Below are positions 18,638 to 27,451 of a DNA stretch of 64,000 bases, piece by piece (position 1 is the stretch's first letter; every line of letters begins with the position of its first letter). The notes beneath the pieces were generated by a model that did no database searches, was not told the origin of the DNA, and saw only the letters and a program-made list of their open reading frames with translations. The stretch comes from Lentisphaerae bacterium ADurb.Bin082 (lineage in GTDB: Bacteria; Verrucomicrobiota; Lentisphaeria; Oligosphaerales; Oligosphaeraceae), in NCBI GenBank assembly GCA_002070945.1, contig MWEG01000111.1, positions 1 to 64,000 of the forward strand, in the 5' to 3' direction. The position numbers and the translations under genes are program-made.

Positions 18638-19936
18638 ATGACAGAACTCCTCATGAAAGACTTCGTGGACCGTGCGGCCCTCGAACGCCTCCAACTGGAA
18701 CGAATGCAGAATACCCTCGACAGGGTCTATAACAACGTCCCGTTCTACAAGCAGGCTTTTGACAGCGTCGGCGTCAAGCCGACTGACTTGAAGCGCCTGC
18801 AAGACCTGGCCAAATTCCCCTTCACCATGAAAAGCGACCTCCGGAACCACTATCCATTCGGGTTGCTGGCCTCTGACCAAAAGGATGTCGTCCGCATCCA
18901 CGCTTCCAGCGGCACCACGGGCAAGCCGACCGTGGTCTGCTACACCCAGGATGATTTGGGCATTTGGTCTGAAACGATGTGCCGCACCCTAGAGGCCGGC
19001 GGCCTGACCAGCCGCGACATCGTCCAAATCGGCTATGGCTACGGGCTGTTCACCGGCGGACTCGGCGTCCACTATGGCGCCGAGCGCCTTGGCTGCGCCG
19101 TCATCCCCATGGGCGGCGGCGCCACGGAGAAACAGCTTCTGCTGATCAAGGACTTCGGCACCACTGCCGTCTGCTGTACGCCGTCCTTCTTCACCCATCT
19201 GATCGAAGTGGCGGAAAAAATCGGCCTGGACTTCCGCCAGACCAAACTTCGGGTCGGCTTCTTTGGGGCCGAACCCTGGACTGACGCGATGCGCACCTTC
19301 ATCGAGGAGAAGTCCGGCATCAAGGCGTTTGACATCTTCGGGCTGTCCGAAATCATCGGCCCCGGCGTCTCTGCCGACTGCGAAGCCCATAACGGCCTGC
19401 ATGTCTTCGAAGACCACTTTTACCCGGAAATCATTGATCCCGACACTGGCGAGGTCAAGGCGCCTGGCGAAGAAGGCGAACTGGTCTTCACCACCATCAC
19501 CAAGCAGGCTATGCCGATGATTCGCTACCGGACCAGGGACATCTCCTCGCTGGCCTACGAAAAATGCGCCTGCGGCCGGACGCTCGTCCGCATGTCGAGC
19601 GTCAAGCGCCGCAGCGACGACATGCTCATCATCCGCGGCGTCAACCTGTATCCCTCCCAGGTCGAAAGCGTCATCCTCGACGTCGAAGGCACAGAACCCC
19701 ACTATCAGCTGGTAGTGACCCGCGAGAAGGCTATGGACGAATTGGAAATCAGGGTCGAAGTCACCCCTCAGGTGTTCACGGACGAGGTGAAGGTCCTGGA
19801 AAACCTCCGCGATCTTCTCAGCGCCAAGGTGAAGCAGCTGATCGGCATCAGCGCCAAGATCACCCTAGTCGAACCCGGCACCATTGAACGCAGCGTCGGC
19901 AAAGCCAAGCGCGTCATTGATCTGCGTCATTCCTGA
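18638..19936 (+). CDS. paaK: Phenylacetate-CoA ligase (PaaK-like AMP-forming ligase)
   Basis: ANL-superfamily ligase that activates an aryl acid with ATP and CoA. Motifs: ASSGTTGKPT (phosphate-binding loop), FGLSEIIGPG (A5-type), MIRYRTRDIS with the adenosine-binding aspartate, and LIIRGVNLYPSQVES at the hinge to the C-terminal domain. The length of 432 is standard for PaaK. In anaerobes, PaaK with a downstream ACT protein often supports aromatic amino acid fermentation with indolepyruvate oxidoreductase, which is not in view; phenylacetate or indoleacetate is therefore inferred. The ATG at 18638 lacks a strong Shine-Dalgarno sequence. Confidence 0.85.
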   Translation: MTELLMKDFVDRAALERLQLERMQNTLDRVYNNVPFYKQAFDSVGVKPTDLKRLQDLAKFPFTMKSDLRNHYPFGLLASDQKDVVRIHASSGTTGKPTVVCYTQDDLGIWSETMCRTLEAGGLTSRDIVQIGYGYGLFTGGLGVHYGAERLGCAVIPMGGGATEKQLLLIKDFGTTAVCCTPSFFTHLIEVAEKIGLDFRQTKLRVGFFGAEPWTDAMRTFIEEKSGIKAFDIFGLSEIIGPGVSADCEAHNGLHVFEDHFYPEIIDPDTGEVKAPGEEGELVFTTITKQAMPMIRYRTRDISSLAYEKCACGRTLVRMSSVKRRSDDMLIIRGVNLYPSQVESVILDVEGTEPHYQLVVTREKAMDELEIRVEVTPQVFTDEVKVLENLRDLLSAKVKQLIGISAKITLVEPGTIERSVGKAKRVIDLRHS

Positions 19937-20022
19937 ACCCTGGTTTGACGCCGCCCTGCTTCCCTGCCCTTAACTCCACAACTGCCCGGCAACCAAGATT
20001 GCTTTACTGAAAGGAGAACAAC

Positions 20023-20454
20023 ATGACCATCAGGCAACTCTCCATCTTCCTCGAAAACCGCGTTGGCAGGTTGGCCACGATCGCCAAAATCCTCGGCGAC
20101 GCCGGCCAGAACATCCGCGGCCTCTCCGTCGCTGACACCCAGGACTTCGGCATTCTCCGGCTCATCGTCGACAATGTCAACGAGGCCGCCGCTGTCCTGC
20201 GCCAGCATGACGTCGTCTGTCACATCAATGAAGTCATCGCCGTGGAAGTGGCCAACACTCCTGGCGGCCTGGCCAAAGTCCTTTCTGTAATCGTCAACAC
20301 CAAAATCAACATTGAGTACATGTACGCCATTGCGGAGCCGAAAACCGCCAATCCCGTCATGATCTTCCGGTTCAGCGACCCCCAGGCGGCTGGCGAGGCT
20401 CTCCGCCAGGCCGGCATGAACATCTACTCGGAAAAAGACTTGCTGCAAGGCTGA
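20023..20454 (+). CDS. Tandem ACT-domain protein
   Basis: A 143-residue protein consisting of two ACT-like ligand-binding domains: residues 1-70 (start QLSIFLENRVGRL, with a typical G-x-L motif) and 71-143 (VEVANTPGGLAKVLSV). ACT domains bind amino acids and regulate enzymes. It follows paaK by 86 nt with a strong AAAGGAGA site before the ATG, and the pair ends at a clear terminator, so it probably senses an amino acid linked to the ligase's pathway. It has no enzyme domain of its own. Confidence 0.8.
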   Translation: MTIRQLSIFLENRVGRLATIAKILGDAGQNIRGLSVADTQDFGILRLIVDNVNEAAAVLRQHDVVCHINEVIAVEVANTPGGLAKVLSVIVNTKINIEYMYAIAEPKTANPVMIFRFSDPQAAGEALRQAGMNIYSEKDLLQG

Positions 20455-20498
20455 ACGCCGCCTAAGCGCCGCTTCAAGAGCAACTCGAGCGCCATGTT

Positions 20499-20538
20499 CA
20501 CGGCGGAGACAAGCAACCCTCCGCCGTGTTCTTTTTTA
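20499..20538 (+). terminator. Rho-independent terminator of paaK-ACT transcript
   Basis: CACGGCGGAG (20499-20508) and CTCCGCCGTG (20519-20528) form a perfect 10-bp GC-rich stem with a 10-nt loop, followed at once by TTCTTTTTTA. It lies 45 nt after the ACT gene's stop. It also argues against the next gene starting before about 20540. Confidence 0.88.
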
Positions 20539-20606
20539 GACATCGGCCGACGTCCTGCCGGGACATGTCTTCCCTACCCCCTTTTGTCAACGACAGGTCA
20601 ACTATC

Positions 20607-21509
20607 ATGACTGGAATACTTTTAGGCAGCATCGCTGCCTTCTGCCTGGCCTTGGCCTACGTTTTCTCCAGCCAGGCCGTCCGGCGCCATCGTGACATCG
20701 GCCCGATTGGCCTGCTGTGCCGTGCGCACCTGATTATGGGCGCTCTGTCGCTCATCGGGCTTTGCTTCACCTGGTCGCCGTTAGTCCTCAGCCATTTCGC
20801 CGCTATTGCCTGGCCGCTGGTTGGCGGCGTATTCTTTTATTTGTGGGGGCAGACATGCCTGTTCCTGGCCCAGCGCAAAGTCGATTCTTCGCGGGTCGTG
20901 CCGTTGCTGGGGCTGAAGCTGATTGTCCTGGCAGTCATTAACCTCCTGATCCTGAAGAACGCCAGCTATGGCTTTTGGCAATGGCTCGGCATTTTCCTCA
21001 CGCTGGCCTCGACGGCCCTGCTCAACAACGCTGGTCGCCGCATTGGCATTGACAGCTTCGCCTGGGTGGTTCTCACCTGCATCGGCTATGCCTCCTCCGA
21101 CACCTGCATCACCGAGCTGGTACACCGGTTGCAAGGCATCGGCGTCACCGGGCTGGCGCCGTCATCGCTGCTCGGGGCCTTTCTTTCCTACGCCTTGTGC
21201 GGCGCCCTGTCCCTGGCCGTCCTTCCCTGGCTGCCGCGCCAATCCAGGCAGGTATGGCGCACGGTCACGCCGTTCGCGTTCTTCTGGCTGCTGGCCATGC
21301 TTTTCCTCTTCGCCTGCTTCAGCAGCATCGGCACGGTCAACGGCAACATCATCCAGAGTACCCGCGGCCTGTTCGCCATCCTGATCGGCGCGTTCTTGGC
21401 CAAAGCCGGCTTCACCGAACTGGAGGAAAAAGTCAGCCGCGCCGTATTCTTCCGGCGCCTGCTGGCTGCCTTCATGATGATCGCGGCCATCGTCAGCTTC
21501 AACAGCTGA
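20607..21509 (+). CDS. EamA/DMT-superfamily transporter
   Basis: A 300-residue inner-membrane protein with about ten hydrophobic helices in two repeats of five, the drug/metabolite transporter pattern (first helix ILLGSIAAFCLALAYVF). Start ATG 20607 gives the correct first helix; an upstream frame extension would overlap the terminator at 20499-20538. Conserved-looking features include VFFYLWGQTCLFLAQR after helix 3 and IIQSTRGLFAILIGAFLA in helix 9. Substrate unknown. It is convergent with the TsaC gene, their stops being only about 10 nt apart. Confidence 0.75.
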   Translation: MTGILLGSIAAFCLALAYVFSSQAVRRHRDIGPIGLLCRAHLIMGALSLIGLCFTWSPLVLSHFAAIAWPLVGGVFFYLWGQTCLFLAQRKVDSSRVVPLLGLKLIVLAVINLLILKNASYGFWQWLGIFLTLASTALLNNAGRRIGIDSFAWVVLTCIGYASSDTCITELVHRLQGIGVTGLAPSSLLGAFLSYALCGALSLAVLPWLPRQSRQVWRTVTPFAFFWLLAMLFLFACFSSIGTVNGNIIQSTRGLFAILIGAFLAKAGFTELEEKVSRAVFFRRLLAAFMMIAAIVSFNS

Positions 21510-21519
21510 AAACACCCGC

Positions 21520-22149
21520 TCAAACCACGGCCAGAGCCGCCTGAATCGCTGCCAAGCCGATCGGTCCCTGGCGCAGAATCACCGCTTCAGGCCCAAGCAG
21601 CGACACGACCGTCGACGCCGTTCCAGCCGTCACGCTGACCTCGCCGCCGTCAATCAGCAAATCCGGTTCGCCGTCCAGGCCGCATACTGCCGCTGGCGCC
21701 GTGACTGCCGCTGGCTGACCCGACGCATTGGCGCTGGTCGCCGCCAACGGCTCACCCAAGCGCCCCAGCAACGCCGCCAGAAACGGATGCGCTGGAACCC
21801 GCAAGCCGATGCTGTCGCCGCCTTGCGTCGAGGAGACCACGGTCAAGGCACCCGGCCAAAAATGACGCCCCAGGCGCTCCAGGCGTTCGTCAGGACACAG
21901 CCCAGCCGCGACCGCGACGCTGATGGACGCGGCCAGCATCTGCAAGCGCTTGTCCGCCGGACGGTGCTTCAATTGGTAGATTTTCTGACGTGCGCCCTGG
22001 CAACGCCACAATGCGGTCAGCCCATACACGGTTTCGGTTGGCAGAGCCACCACGCCGCCAGCGCGCAAAACCGCCGCCGCTTCGTCCAAGGCGCCAGAAT
22101 CGCTTTCCCTGCATCTTTTCATTTGCCTTTTCCCAGCTATATTGTCCAT
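21520..22149 (-). CDS. tsaC: Threonylcarbamoyl-AMP synthase (TsaC/Sua5/YrdC family)
   Basis: Makes threonylcarbamoyl-AMP from threonine, bicarbonate and ATP for the t6A37 modification of tRNA. The YrdC signature is clear: VVALPTETVYGLTA near the start, IYQLKHRPADKRLQ, HFWPGALTVV and LAATSANASGQPA. It is the short YrdC type without the extra Sua5 domain. The start is uncertain: ATG 22149 has GGAG 11 nt upstream, whereas ATG 22122 gives an N-terminus closer to E. coli TsaC. It diverges from the NYN gene. Confidence 0.85.
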   Translation of the reverse strand: MDNIAGKRQMKRCRESDSGALDEAAAVLRAGGVVALPTETVYGLTALWRCQGARQKIYQLKHRPADKRLQMLAASISVAVAAGLCPDERLERLGRHFWPGALTVVSSTQGGDSIGLRVPAHPFLAALLGRLGEPLAATSANASGQPAAVTAPAAVCGLDGEPDLLIDGGEVSVTAGTASTVVSLLGPEAVILRQGPIGLAAIQAALAVV

Positions 22150-22312
22150 AACGAATGTCGCTCCAACTGCCCCGGCCCAGCCTGTCATGCATGATATACT
22201 ATACAGCCTGGAACGCCAGGACGGAAAACGCCGTACCGCAGAAAACCACCTTGTTGCCGACGCCTAGTCGGTGCGATTGCCTTTTCACTCCCAGCCTGAC
22301 TGCCAAGCCACC

Positions 22313-24154
22313 ATGACGCTCCCTCCCCCAGCCAAAAATCCCAGCCCACGCCCTCTTTGCCCGGCGGCCTTGGACTGGCTGTTGACGCAGTTTTCCGCAA
22401 CCACCTTGTGCGAGGCCATCAAAAGCCGACCAGCCTGGAACGCCCAGCTCAGCAAAGGCGGTTTCAAGATGACGCCGCAGACCATCAACACGCCGACCAT
22501 GCGTGGACGCCTGCGCGAGCAGATGTTGCGCAACCCAGCCTGGATGGATGAACTCCTGCAACTGGCGTGTTCCCAGAAGGGTCCCTGGGACCCGTGCTTT
22601 GAACTGCTTGAGCTGCTCGGCACCCCGTGGATGCTCTACAATTGGAGACTTCTCCTGGAAACGCTCCCAGACCCCAGGCCCTTTATCCTTGCCATGACTT
22701 CCCCCAGCTTCGAGGAGCCTGACCTGACCCGCTTAGCCAAGCGCCTCTGCCGCTGCCCGTCAGTCTGGATAGACCCTGAACCGGAAAACCAGGTCGGCAA
22801 CCTCTGGGTTGACTTTGCCAAGACCATCCTGCCTACCGAAAAAACGCCTCGAACCCGCGAAGAGAACACCGCCAGCAGCGAAGAACGAGAGCAGGCGCCA
22901 GAAACCGACCAGAACCGGGAAAAACTAAAACATCAAATCAAAGAGCTGAAAAACGAAATCCGCAAGCTGACGAAAGAACTTGAGCAGGAACGCGCCAAAA
23001 ACCGCGAACTCGACCATGACATCCGCGAACAGAGGCACCTCCTGAAAGAAGCCCGCGAAGCCGACGCGCAAGCAATGAAGGACGCCGCAGAGCAGCACCA
23101 GCAAGAACTGGCTCGGCGCGAACACGAATTCCAACAGCGCCTTGGACAAGAAATCCAAGCCTTCAAACAACAATTTCTCGGCTTGGCGCCGGGCGACTTA
23201 GAACAGGACCAGAAACGCCGACGCGCCCATGACAGCCTGCTGCAACAGGTGGAGGCCGCCATCGAAAATCAGCTGCGCTTGAATGAAAAATACGGCCGCC
23301 GTTCCCTGCTGCACAGCGAACTTGACCGCCTGGAAAAAGCCCTGGAACGCGCCAGCGCCCTGCTGGATGACGCGATCATTGCAGACGACGAACTGCAAGA
23401 GCTGATTCCGATGCTGGAAAAACGCCAGCAGGAACTCAGCGAGCTGCTCAAAGTCTCCCGTCCTGCCTATCAGCCTGCATACGGACTGCCCCTGCTGATC
23501 ACCGCCAAGCTCAAATCCGCTGACCTGACCGCCACTGACATTGATTTCTTCAAACGCTTCCAAGACCTGATCCGCCTCGCTGCCAAACTTGAAATCATCC
23601 CTCAAACCGAGGCCGACGGACTCAGCAAAACAGTCGTCGATCAGATACAGAAAAAACACCTCTTAGAACACTCGCCCTCGGACAAACCCCAGCCCAAAAC
23701 CAAGCTGGAAGTCTTGTCAATCATGTCCTTCTATGCCCAACTGCCGCAGACAACGATCGTCATCGATGGATACAATGCCATCAAATGCTCAAAATACTGG
23801 GCAAACATCGAACAGAAATATGGACTAGACCAGGCCAGGCAAAGCTTCCTGGACGCATGCAAACGCCAAAGACGCTCTTTCAAAGAATGGCTAATCGTGT
23901 TTGACGGCAATAACCCAATCCTAAACCATGTCGAAAATGATGGCGACGGCATGACTATAGTCTTTGCCGCTAAAAAGCACGACGAGCACAATGCCGACGA
24001 TTATATCCTCGAACACTTGCGAAAACTGCCTCCTGACGACAGCCCAGTCTGGCTGGCGACCGACGACTATGGGCTGCGGCACCAAGCAGAGCCCTTCTGC
24101 CAGGCTCTTGTCGCCACCTCAGTGCTGGAGGACTTTCTCCACCCCGCCCCATGA
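22313..24154 (+). CDS. Coiled-coil protein with C-terminal YacP-like NYN nuclease domain
   Basis: A 613-residue protein with three parts: an N-terminal helical domain (about residues 1-180) of unknown family; a long, highly charged coiled coil (about 200-400, heptad-rich E/K/Q); and a C-terminal NYN/PIN-like domain from about residue 470. The latter has IVIDGYNAIK, LIVFDGNNP, NADDYILEHL and WLATDDYGLR, which supply the conserved Asp/Asn residues of YacP (Rae1)-type ribonucleases. Inference: an RNA endonuclease with an oligomerising or tethering coil. An in-frame GTG at 22271 is an alternative start. Confidence 0.65.
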   Translation: MTLPPPAKNPSPRPLCPAALDWLLTQFSATTLCEAIKSRPAWNAQLSKGGFKMTPQTINTPTMRGRLREQMLRNPAWMDELLQLACSQKGPWDPCFELLELLGTPWMLYNWRLLLETLPDPRPFILAMTSPSFEEPDLTRLAKRLCRCPSVWIDPEPENQVGNLWVDFAKTILPTEKTPRTREENTASSEEREQAPETDQNREKLKHQIKELKNEIRKLTKELEQERAKNRELDHDIREQRHLLKEAREADAQAMKDAAEQHQQELARREHEFQQRLGQEIQAFKQQFLGLAPGDLEQDQKRRRAHDSLLQQVEAAIENQLRLNEKYGRRSLLHSELDRLEKALERASALLDDAIIADDELQELIPMLEKRQQELSELLKVSRPAYQPAYGLPLLITAKLKSADLTATDIDFFKRFQDLIRLAAKLEIIPQTEADGLSKTVVDQIQKKHLLEHSPSDKPQPKTKLEVLSIMSFYAQLPQTTIVIDGYNAIKCSKYWANIEQKYGLDQARQSFLDACKRQRRSFKEWLIVFDGNNPILNHVENDGDGMTIVFAAKKHDEHNADDYILEHLRKLPPDDSPVWLATDDYGLRHQAEPFCQALVATSVLEDFLHPAP

Positions 24155-24180
24155 ACACAAGAGGGAAGAGGAGCGTATTT

Positions 24181-24560
24181 TAGGGGCGAGGGGCGAGGGC
24201 AATACTTGTTACTTAAGATTTTTTAACCACGAAAAAACACGAAAAGACCTAGGGTGGACTACGCCGTCCACAACCTAATTTATGTGTCACCCTTACAGGG
24301 CTCCAAATCTATGCCATCTCCCCCAGGGCTGCGCCGGGCCTAGCGGCCCGGCTTACCCTGGGCTTCTATGTGTCGCCCTCCGGGCTTTTGCCGCTTTGCG
24401 GCTGTTGTGGACGTGGTGGACTGGGTGGACGTCGTGGACGGCGGCTGATGTGCGTCGTACTGGCGACCCGAAGGGACGCCCCTAGCCTCGGAGAGGCGCA
24501 ACCATGAGTAACCCCAGGTGAAGCGAAGCGGAACCTGGGGGGAGCCCCCCCAAGCCTAAG
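24181..24560. repeat. Dispersed intergenic repeat cluster, copy B
   Basis: Gene-free spacer after the NYN gene. It contains a doubled GGGGCGA (24184-24197), the AACCACGAAAAA...CCTAGGGTG module (24219-24277), the full TGTGTCACCC...GTGGACGG module (24281-24449), and a CCTCGGAGAGGCG...ATGAGTAACCCCAGGTG module (24485-24545) that recurs at 27267-27306. A CAATCGGTGACCGATT palindrome follows at 24655-24670. No coding function is seen. Confidence 0.6.
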
Positions 24561-24711
24561 CCTCGGAGAGGCGACACAAAAGCGCTGATTCGCAGAAAAT
24601 CTTTCCCCAAAAACAAGAAGTTGGCCGATGGTAGTACTATCGGGATGACCATTATCAATCGGTGACCGATTACTACACCTGGACAAAACCAAGTCCTAAT
24701 AGCTGGAAAAT

Positions 24712-24736
24712 TATAACTTTAGAGTTATATTATAAT
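24712..24736 (+). promoter_or_regulatory. Probable promoter/operator of the toxin-antitoxin pair
   Basis: An inverted repeat TATAACT-TTAG-AGTTATA (24712-24729) is followed directly by a consensus -10 box TATAAT (24731-24736), 24 nt before the toxin ATG. A palindrome abutting the -10 box is typical of autoregulated toxin-antitoxin operons. No good -35 hexamer is visible at the expected position. Confidence 0.5.
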
Positions 24737-24759
24737 TTAACAAGCAACCTAGGTGTAAA

Positions 24760-25101
24760 ATGCTGGAACCGACAAGGAAAAAACGTTATACTGAATTGTC
24801 GCGAGTTACCGCATTTATGCAAGAACAGTCAAAAGAAGTTCAGCATGAATATGCGGACATTGTCGATGAGCTTGAAAGGAATGGGCGTTTATCAATGCCG
24901 ACCGGTGAAAAGGTGGATTCAACGCTTTTTGCTATTCGAGTAATCCAAGCCGGCAATGTGCGTGTGTTTTATGTGTACGGAAAGGGAAACAACATTTACG
25001 GACTTCATGGCTATGTGAAGAAAACTCAACAAATTCCAGCAAAGGGAAAAAAGCTGGCGGAGGAGATTGTAAAGCTCTTGCGCAAGGAGGGTTTGTTATG
25101 A
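24760..25101 (+). CDS. RelE/HigB-type toxin (phage Gp49-like family)
   Basis: A 113-residue basic protein resembling the Gp49-like branch of HigB/RelE mRNA interferases: STLFAIRVIQAGNVRVFYVYGKGNNIYGLHGYVKKTQ-type strands (shown here only in outline) with a final basic helix KKLAEEIVKLLRK. Members cleave mRNA on the ribosome unless bound by antitoxin. The gene order is toxin first, antitoxin second, with a 4-nt ATGA overlap, as in higBA systems. Base composition is more AT-rich than in most of the window, consistent with horizontal acquisition. Confidence 0.75.
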   Translation: MLEPTRKKRYTELSRVTAFMQEQSKEVQHEYADIVDELERNGRLSMPTGEKVDSTLFAIRVIQAGNVRVFYVYGKGNNIYGLHGYVKKTQQIPAKGKKLAEEIVKLLRKEGLL

Positions 25102-25445
25102 GAAAGAAGCAAAACATTGACAAGGAGCTTGAAAAGGAAGTCAAACATTTTGCCCAGCATCTTGAAGCTCTCCATGAACAGCAAAGTACTGCCAGAGGGA
25201 AAATACTCACAGACCCGGCAAATGCTGAATTCCTCAAGGAATGTCGTGAGCGCCGGGCTATCGCGGAAGCTCTTTATCAAGCGAGAACAGCAGCAAACTT
25301 GACGCAGGCTGAAGTTGCTGCCCGGATGAATGTGTCGCAGCCCTATATCGTTAAGCTGGAACGGGGCCAAGGCTCCATCAGCTGGAAAGTAATCTCCCGA
25401 TATGCCGCCGCATGCGGGAAAAAAGCCGAAATTACTTTGCTTTGA
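25098..25445 (+). CDS. HigA-type antitoxin, XRE-family HTH
   Basis: A 115-residue protein with a helix-turn-helix at about residues 60-112 (ARTAANLTQAEVAARMNV, then SQPYIVKLERGQ), the XRE/Cro type used by HigA antitoxins to bind DNA. The N-terminal 45 residues are charged and helical and may wrap the toxin. It overlaps the toxin stop by 4 nt. It probably represses its own operon at the palindrome upstream. Confidence 0.8.
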   Translation: MRKKQNIDKELEKEVKHFAQHLEALHEQQSTARGKILTDPANAEFLKECRERRAIAEALYQARTAANLTQAEVAARMNVSQPYIVKLERGQGSISWKVISRYAAACGKKAEITLL

Positions 25446-25479
25446 CGAAAAGTGTTCCTCACAAAGTTTCGCATATAGC

Positions 25480-27210
25480 CTATCCCTTAAAAAAGACTCG
25501 GAGCGGATCATCCTGAGAAAATTCAGAACCTGCCGAAGCATAATCGCAGACTGCAAAGTCACCCTGCTTCAAATTTAAAATTTTTCCGCGTCCAGAAGAA
25601 CACAGCTCCCATTTTTTATCAGGATCGGGATTTTCGCCTCCATTGCCAGGTTCCGCCAAAACGATAGGACCGTATTTTAAGGCGAAAACACCATCTGTTC
25701 CCGCTGGACGAACCACTTTCACGGTTGGGTGAAAATCAATCTGGATGAGGTCGCCGTCTGCCCAAATGCGTTCCAACACACAGTATTTTCCTGCGTGAAC
25801 AGGAACTATTTTCCCATTAAGCAAAAATTCGCAGTCTTCCGACCAGGCCGGGATGCGCAAAACGACTTTCCGCTTCAGCGGCTGCTTCATCCGGAAAACC
25901 AGTTCTGTTCTGCCGGGGGCCGGATAGCCGCCGGACGCTTCAACCGTGTAGGCTTCTCCGGAAGCTGTAGTGTCTTTCAGAAAGAAATCCTCGTAAAAAT
26001 TGACCATGATTCCGTCTGGCAGACGCAGAACCGCATGCGCTGCGCCAAAAGCAAGACCTTCCGGCCCCTGGGCTCGGCAACAATCGTGTCCATCAAATGG
26101 CTTCTTGAAACAACGATAGATTTGATCCGGCGCAGCAGCCTTCCAGCCGTCGCCAGTCAGAGGAGTCGGATTGGCATGAGTCCAATGCTCCCCGGATGGC
26201 GCCATCGCTCCCAACAGAGCGTTGTAAAGCGAATTCTCCATCTGCTCCATAGGCTCCTGATTCGTTTCATCCAGCGCAAACACGGATTCACAAAGGTGCA
26301 TGAATGTCGCCGTCACGCAAGTCTCGCCGAATCCGCAACCTGGATTTTCCTTCACCTGGTTGACGACACCGTCAAACCAGAATTCTCCGCTTACGTCCTT
26401 TCCGCCGCCTCCCCCGGTGACGAAGATTTCCCGGTCAACGACCTTTCGGAAGTATGCACAAACCGCCTCCTTGTAGCGTTCGTCTCCGACAACGCGGGAA
26501 AACGCAGATGCCCCTTGAAAGCAGGAACTCAACTCATAGGCTTTGGCGTTGCCGATCTCTTTCGGCGGGATATTTTTCAAAGCAGCGTCAAACACGTTCT
26601 CTTTCAGCGAACAGCCCGACTCAAGGATAGCGCGAGCAAAATCAAGATACCTTTTTTCTCCAGTCGCTTTATACAGTTCCACGATTCCTGCAAGTATTGA
26701 GCAGGCGGCAAGACCGTCGTGCCTTCCGTAGGTACGGAGATCGGTTTTATCTCCCTTTATCTGGGAAATCAGGTGGTCCGTCATCCGGCAGCAGGCTGCC
26801 AGAACTGCTGGGTCTGGTTCGATCAAGTGATAATACCTGAGAAGCGTCAAAAGCACATACTTTCTTCCCCAGATATCCCATCCACTGAGCTGCTGATTCG
26901 CAGGATAAGTGCTGATGCAACCATCCGGCGTCTGGGTAGAGAGGAGTTCCTTGACTGTCCTACGTATCTTTTCGAGAAGGCGGTCGGTTGGATTGATCCT
27001 CCAGGCCAGGATCATGGAACGAGTCACTTTGCCCCAAAACTCGCATCTCCACGCCCCGTCATCTTCCGTGCGGGAGCGGAACGGGGCAACCATAAAGGAA
27101 TCGTTCACAGTCTCAAGCCTGCAAGAAATATTCTTTCGCAGCGCATCGCCGATCACTCCGCGGAGGGACAAATTCCCCGCAGGGAAAAAATTGTATGGCT
27201 TCATCTTCAT
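25480..27210 (-). CDS. GH127-superfamily (DUF1680) glycosidase, beta-L-arabinofuranosidase-like
   Basis: A 576-residue alpha/alpha-barrel protein of the DUF1680/GH127 group. A zinc-site pattern is visible: E-x-C in GFGETCVTA and a CC pair in HDCCRAQGPEGL, matching the Glu/Cys3 site of known beta-L-arabinofuranosidases. A beta-sandwich C-terminus follows. ATG 27210 is chosen: AAGGAGG lies 12 nt upstream, and the extension to 27360 is repeat sequence. No signal peptide is visible, suggesting intracellular action on imported oligosaccharides. The gene is more AT-rich than its neighbours and sits convergent to the toxin-antitoxin pair. Confidence 0.75.
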   Translation of the reverse strand: MKMKPYNFFPAGNLSLRGVIGDALRKNISCRLETVNDSFMVAPFRSRTEDDGAWRCEFWGKVTRSMILAWRINPTDRLLEKIRRTVKELLSTQTPDGCISTYPANQQLSGWDIWGRKYVLLTLLRYYHLIEPDPAVLAACCRMTDHLISQIKGDKTDLRTYGRHDGLAACSILAGIVELYKATGEKRYLDFARAILESGCSLKENVFDAALKNIPPKEIGNAKAYELSSCFQGASAFSRVVGDERYKEAVCAYFRKVVDREIFVTGGGGGKDVSGEFWFDGVVNQVKENPGCGFGETCVTATFMHLCESVFALDETNQEPMEQMENSLYNALLGAMAPSGEHWTHANPTPLTGDGWKAAAPDQIYRCFKKPFDGHDCCRAQGPEGLAFGAAHAVLRLPDGIMVNFYEDFFLKDTTASGEAYTVEASGGYPAPGRTELVFRMKQPLKRKVVLRIPAWSEDCEFLLNGKIVPVHAGKYCVLERIWADGDLIQIDFHPTVKVVRPAGTDGVFALKYGPIVLAEPGNGGENPDPDKKWELCSSGRGKILNLKQGDFAVCDYASAGSEFSQDDPLRVFFKG

Positions 27211-27259
27211 AGAAAAATCAATCCTCCTTAGAGCCAATTTCAAAAAGATTTGCAGATGG

Positions 27260-27380
27260 AAAAGCAACCTCGCAGAGGTGCGCCATGAGCAACCCCAGGT
27301 GGAGCGGACGCACAGCAAAACCAGAGCCACCCGCAGGGGCGGCACTACCGTACATACCACTGTCGGGATGACACTACAGG
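27260..27380. repeat. Direct-repeat partner of the 24485-24545 element
   Basis: CCTCGCAGAGGTGCGCCATGAGCA-like sequence at 27267 onward, then ACCCCAGGTGGAGCGGA, matches the element at 24485-24530 in the same orientation. A TGTCGGGATGAC word at 27360-27371 echoes TATCGGGATGAC at 24638-24650. The pair brackets the toxin-antitoxin and GH127-like genes. The remaining spacer to 27451 shows nothing further. Confidence 0.5.
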
Positions 27381-27451
27381 CGCCCCGGCGCGCTTGTGGT
27401 GCGGCTCGGGACGCCTGACTTGCCGCTCAAGGCGGCTCGCTTAGTTTGAGG

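Noticed and set aside
24281-24449. CRISPR-like array from the repeated GTGGAC words
   Set aside because: The words are 5-12 nt, irregularly spaced and without equal-length spacers; no cas gene is present.
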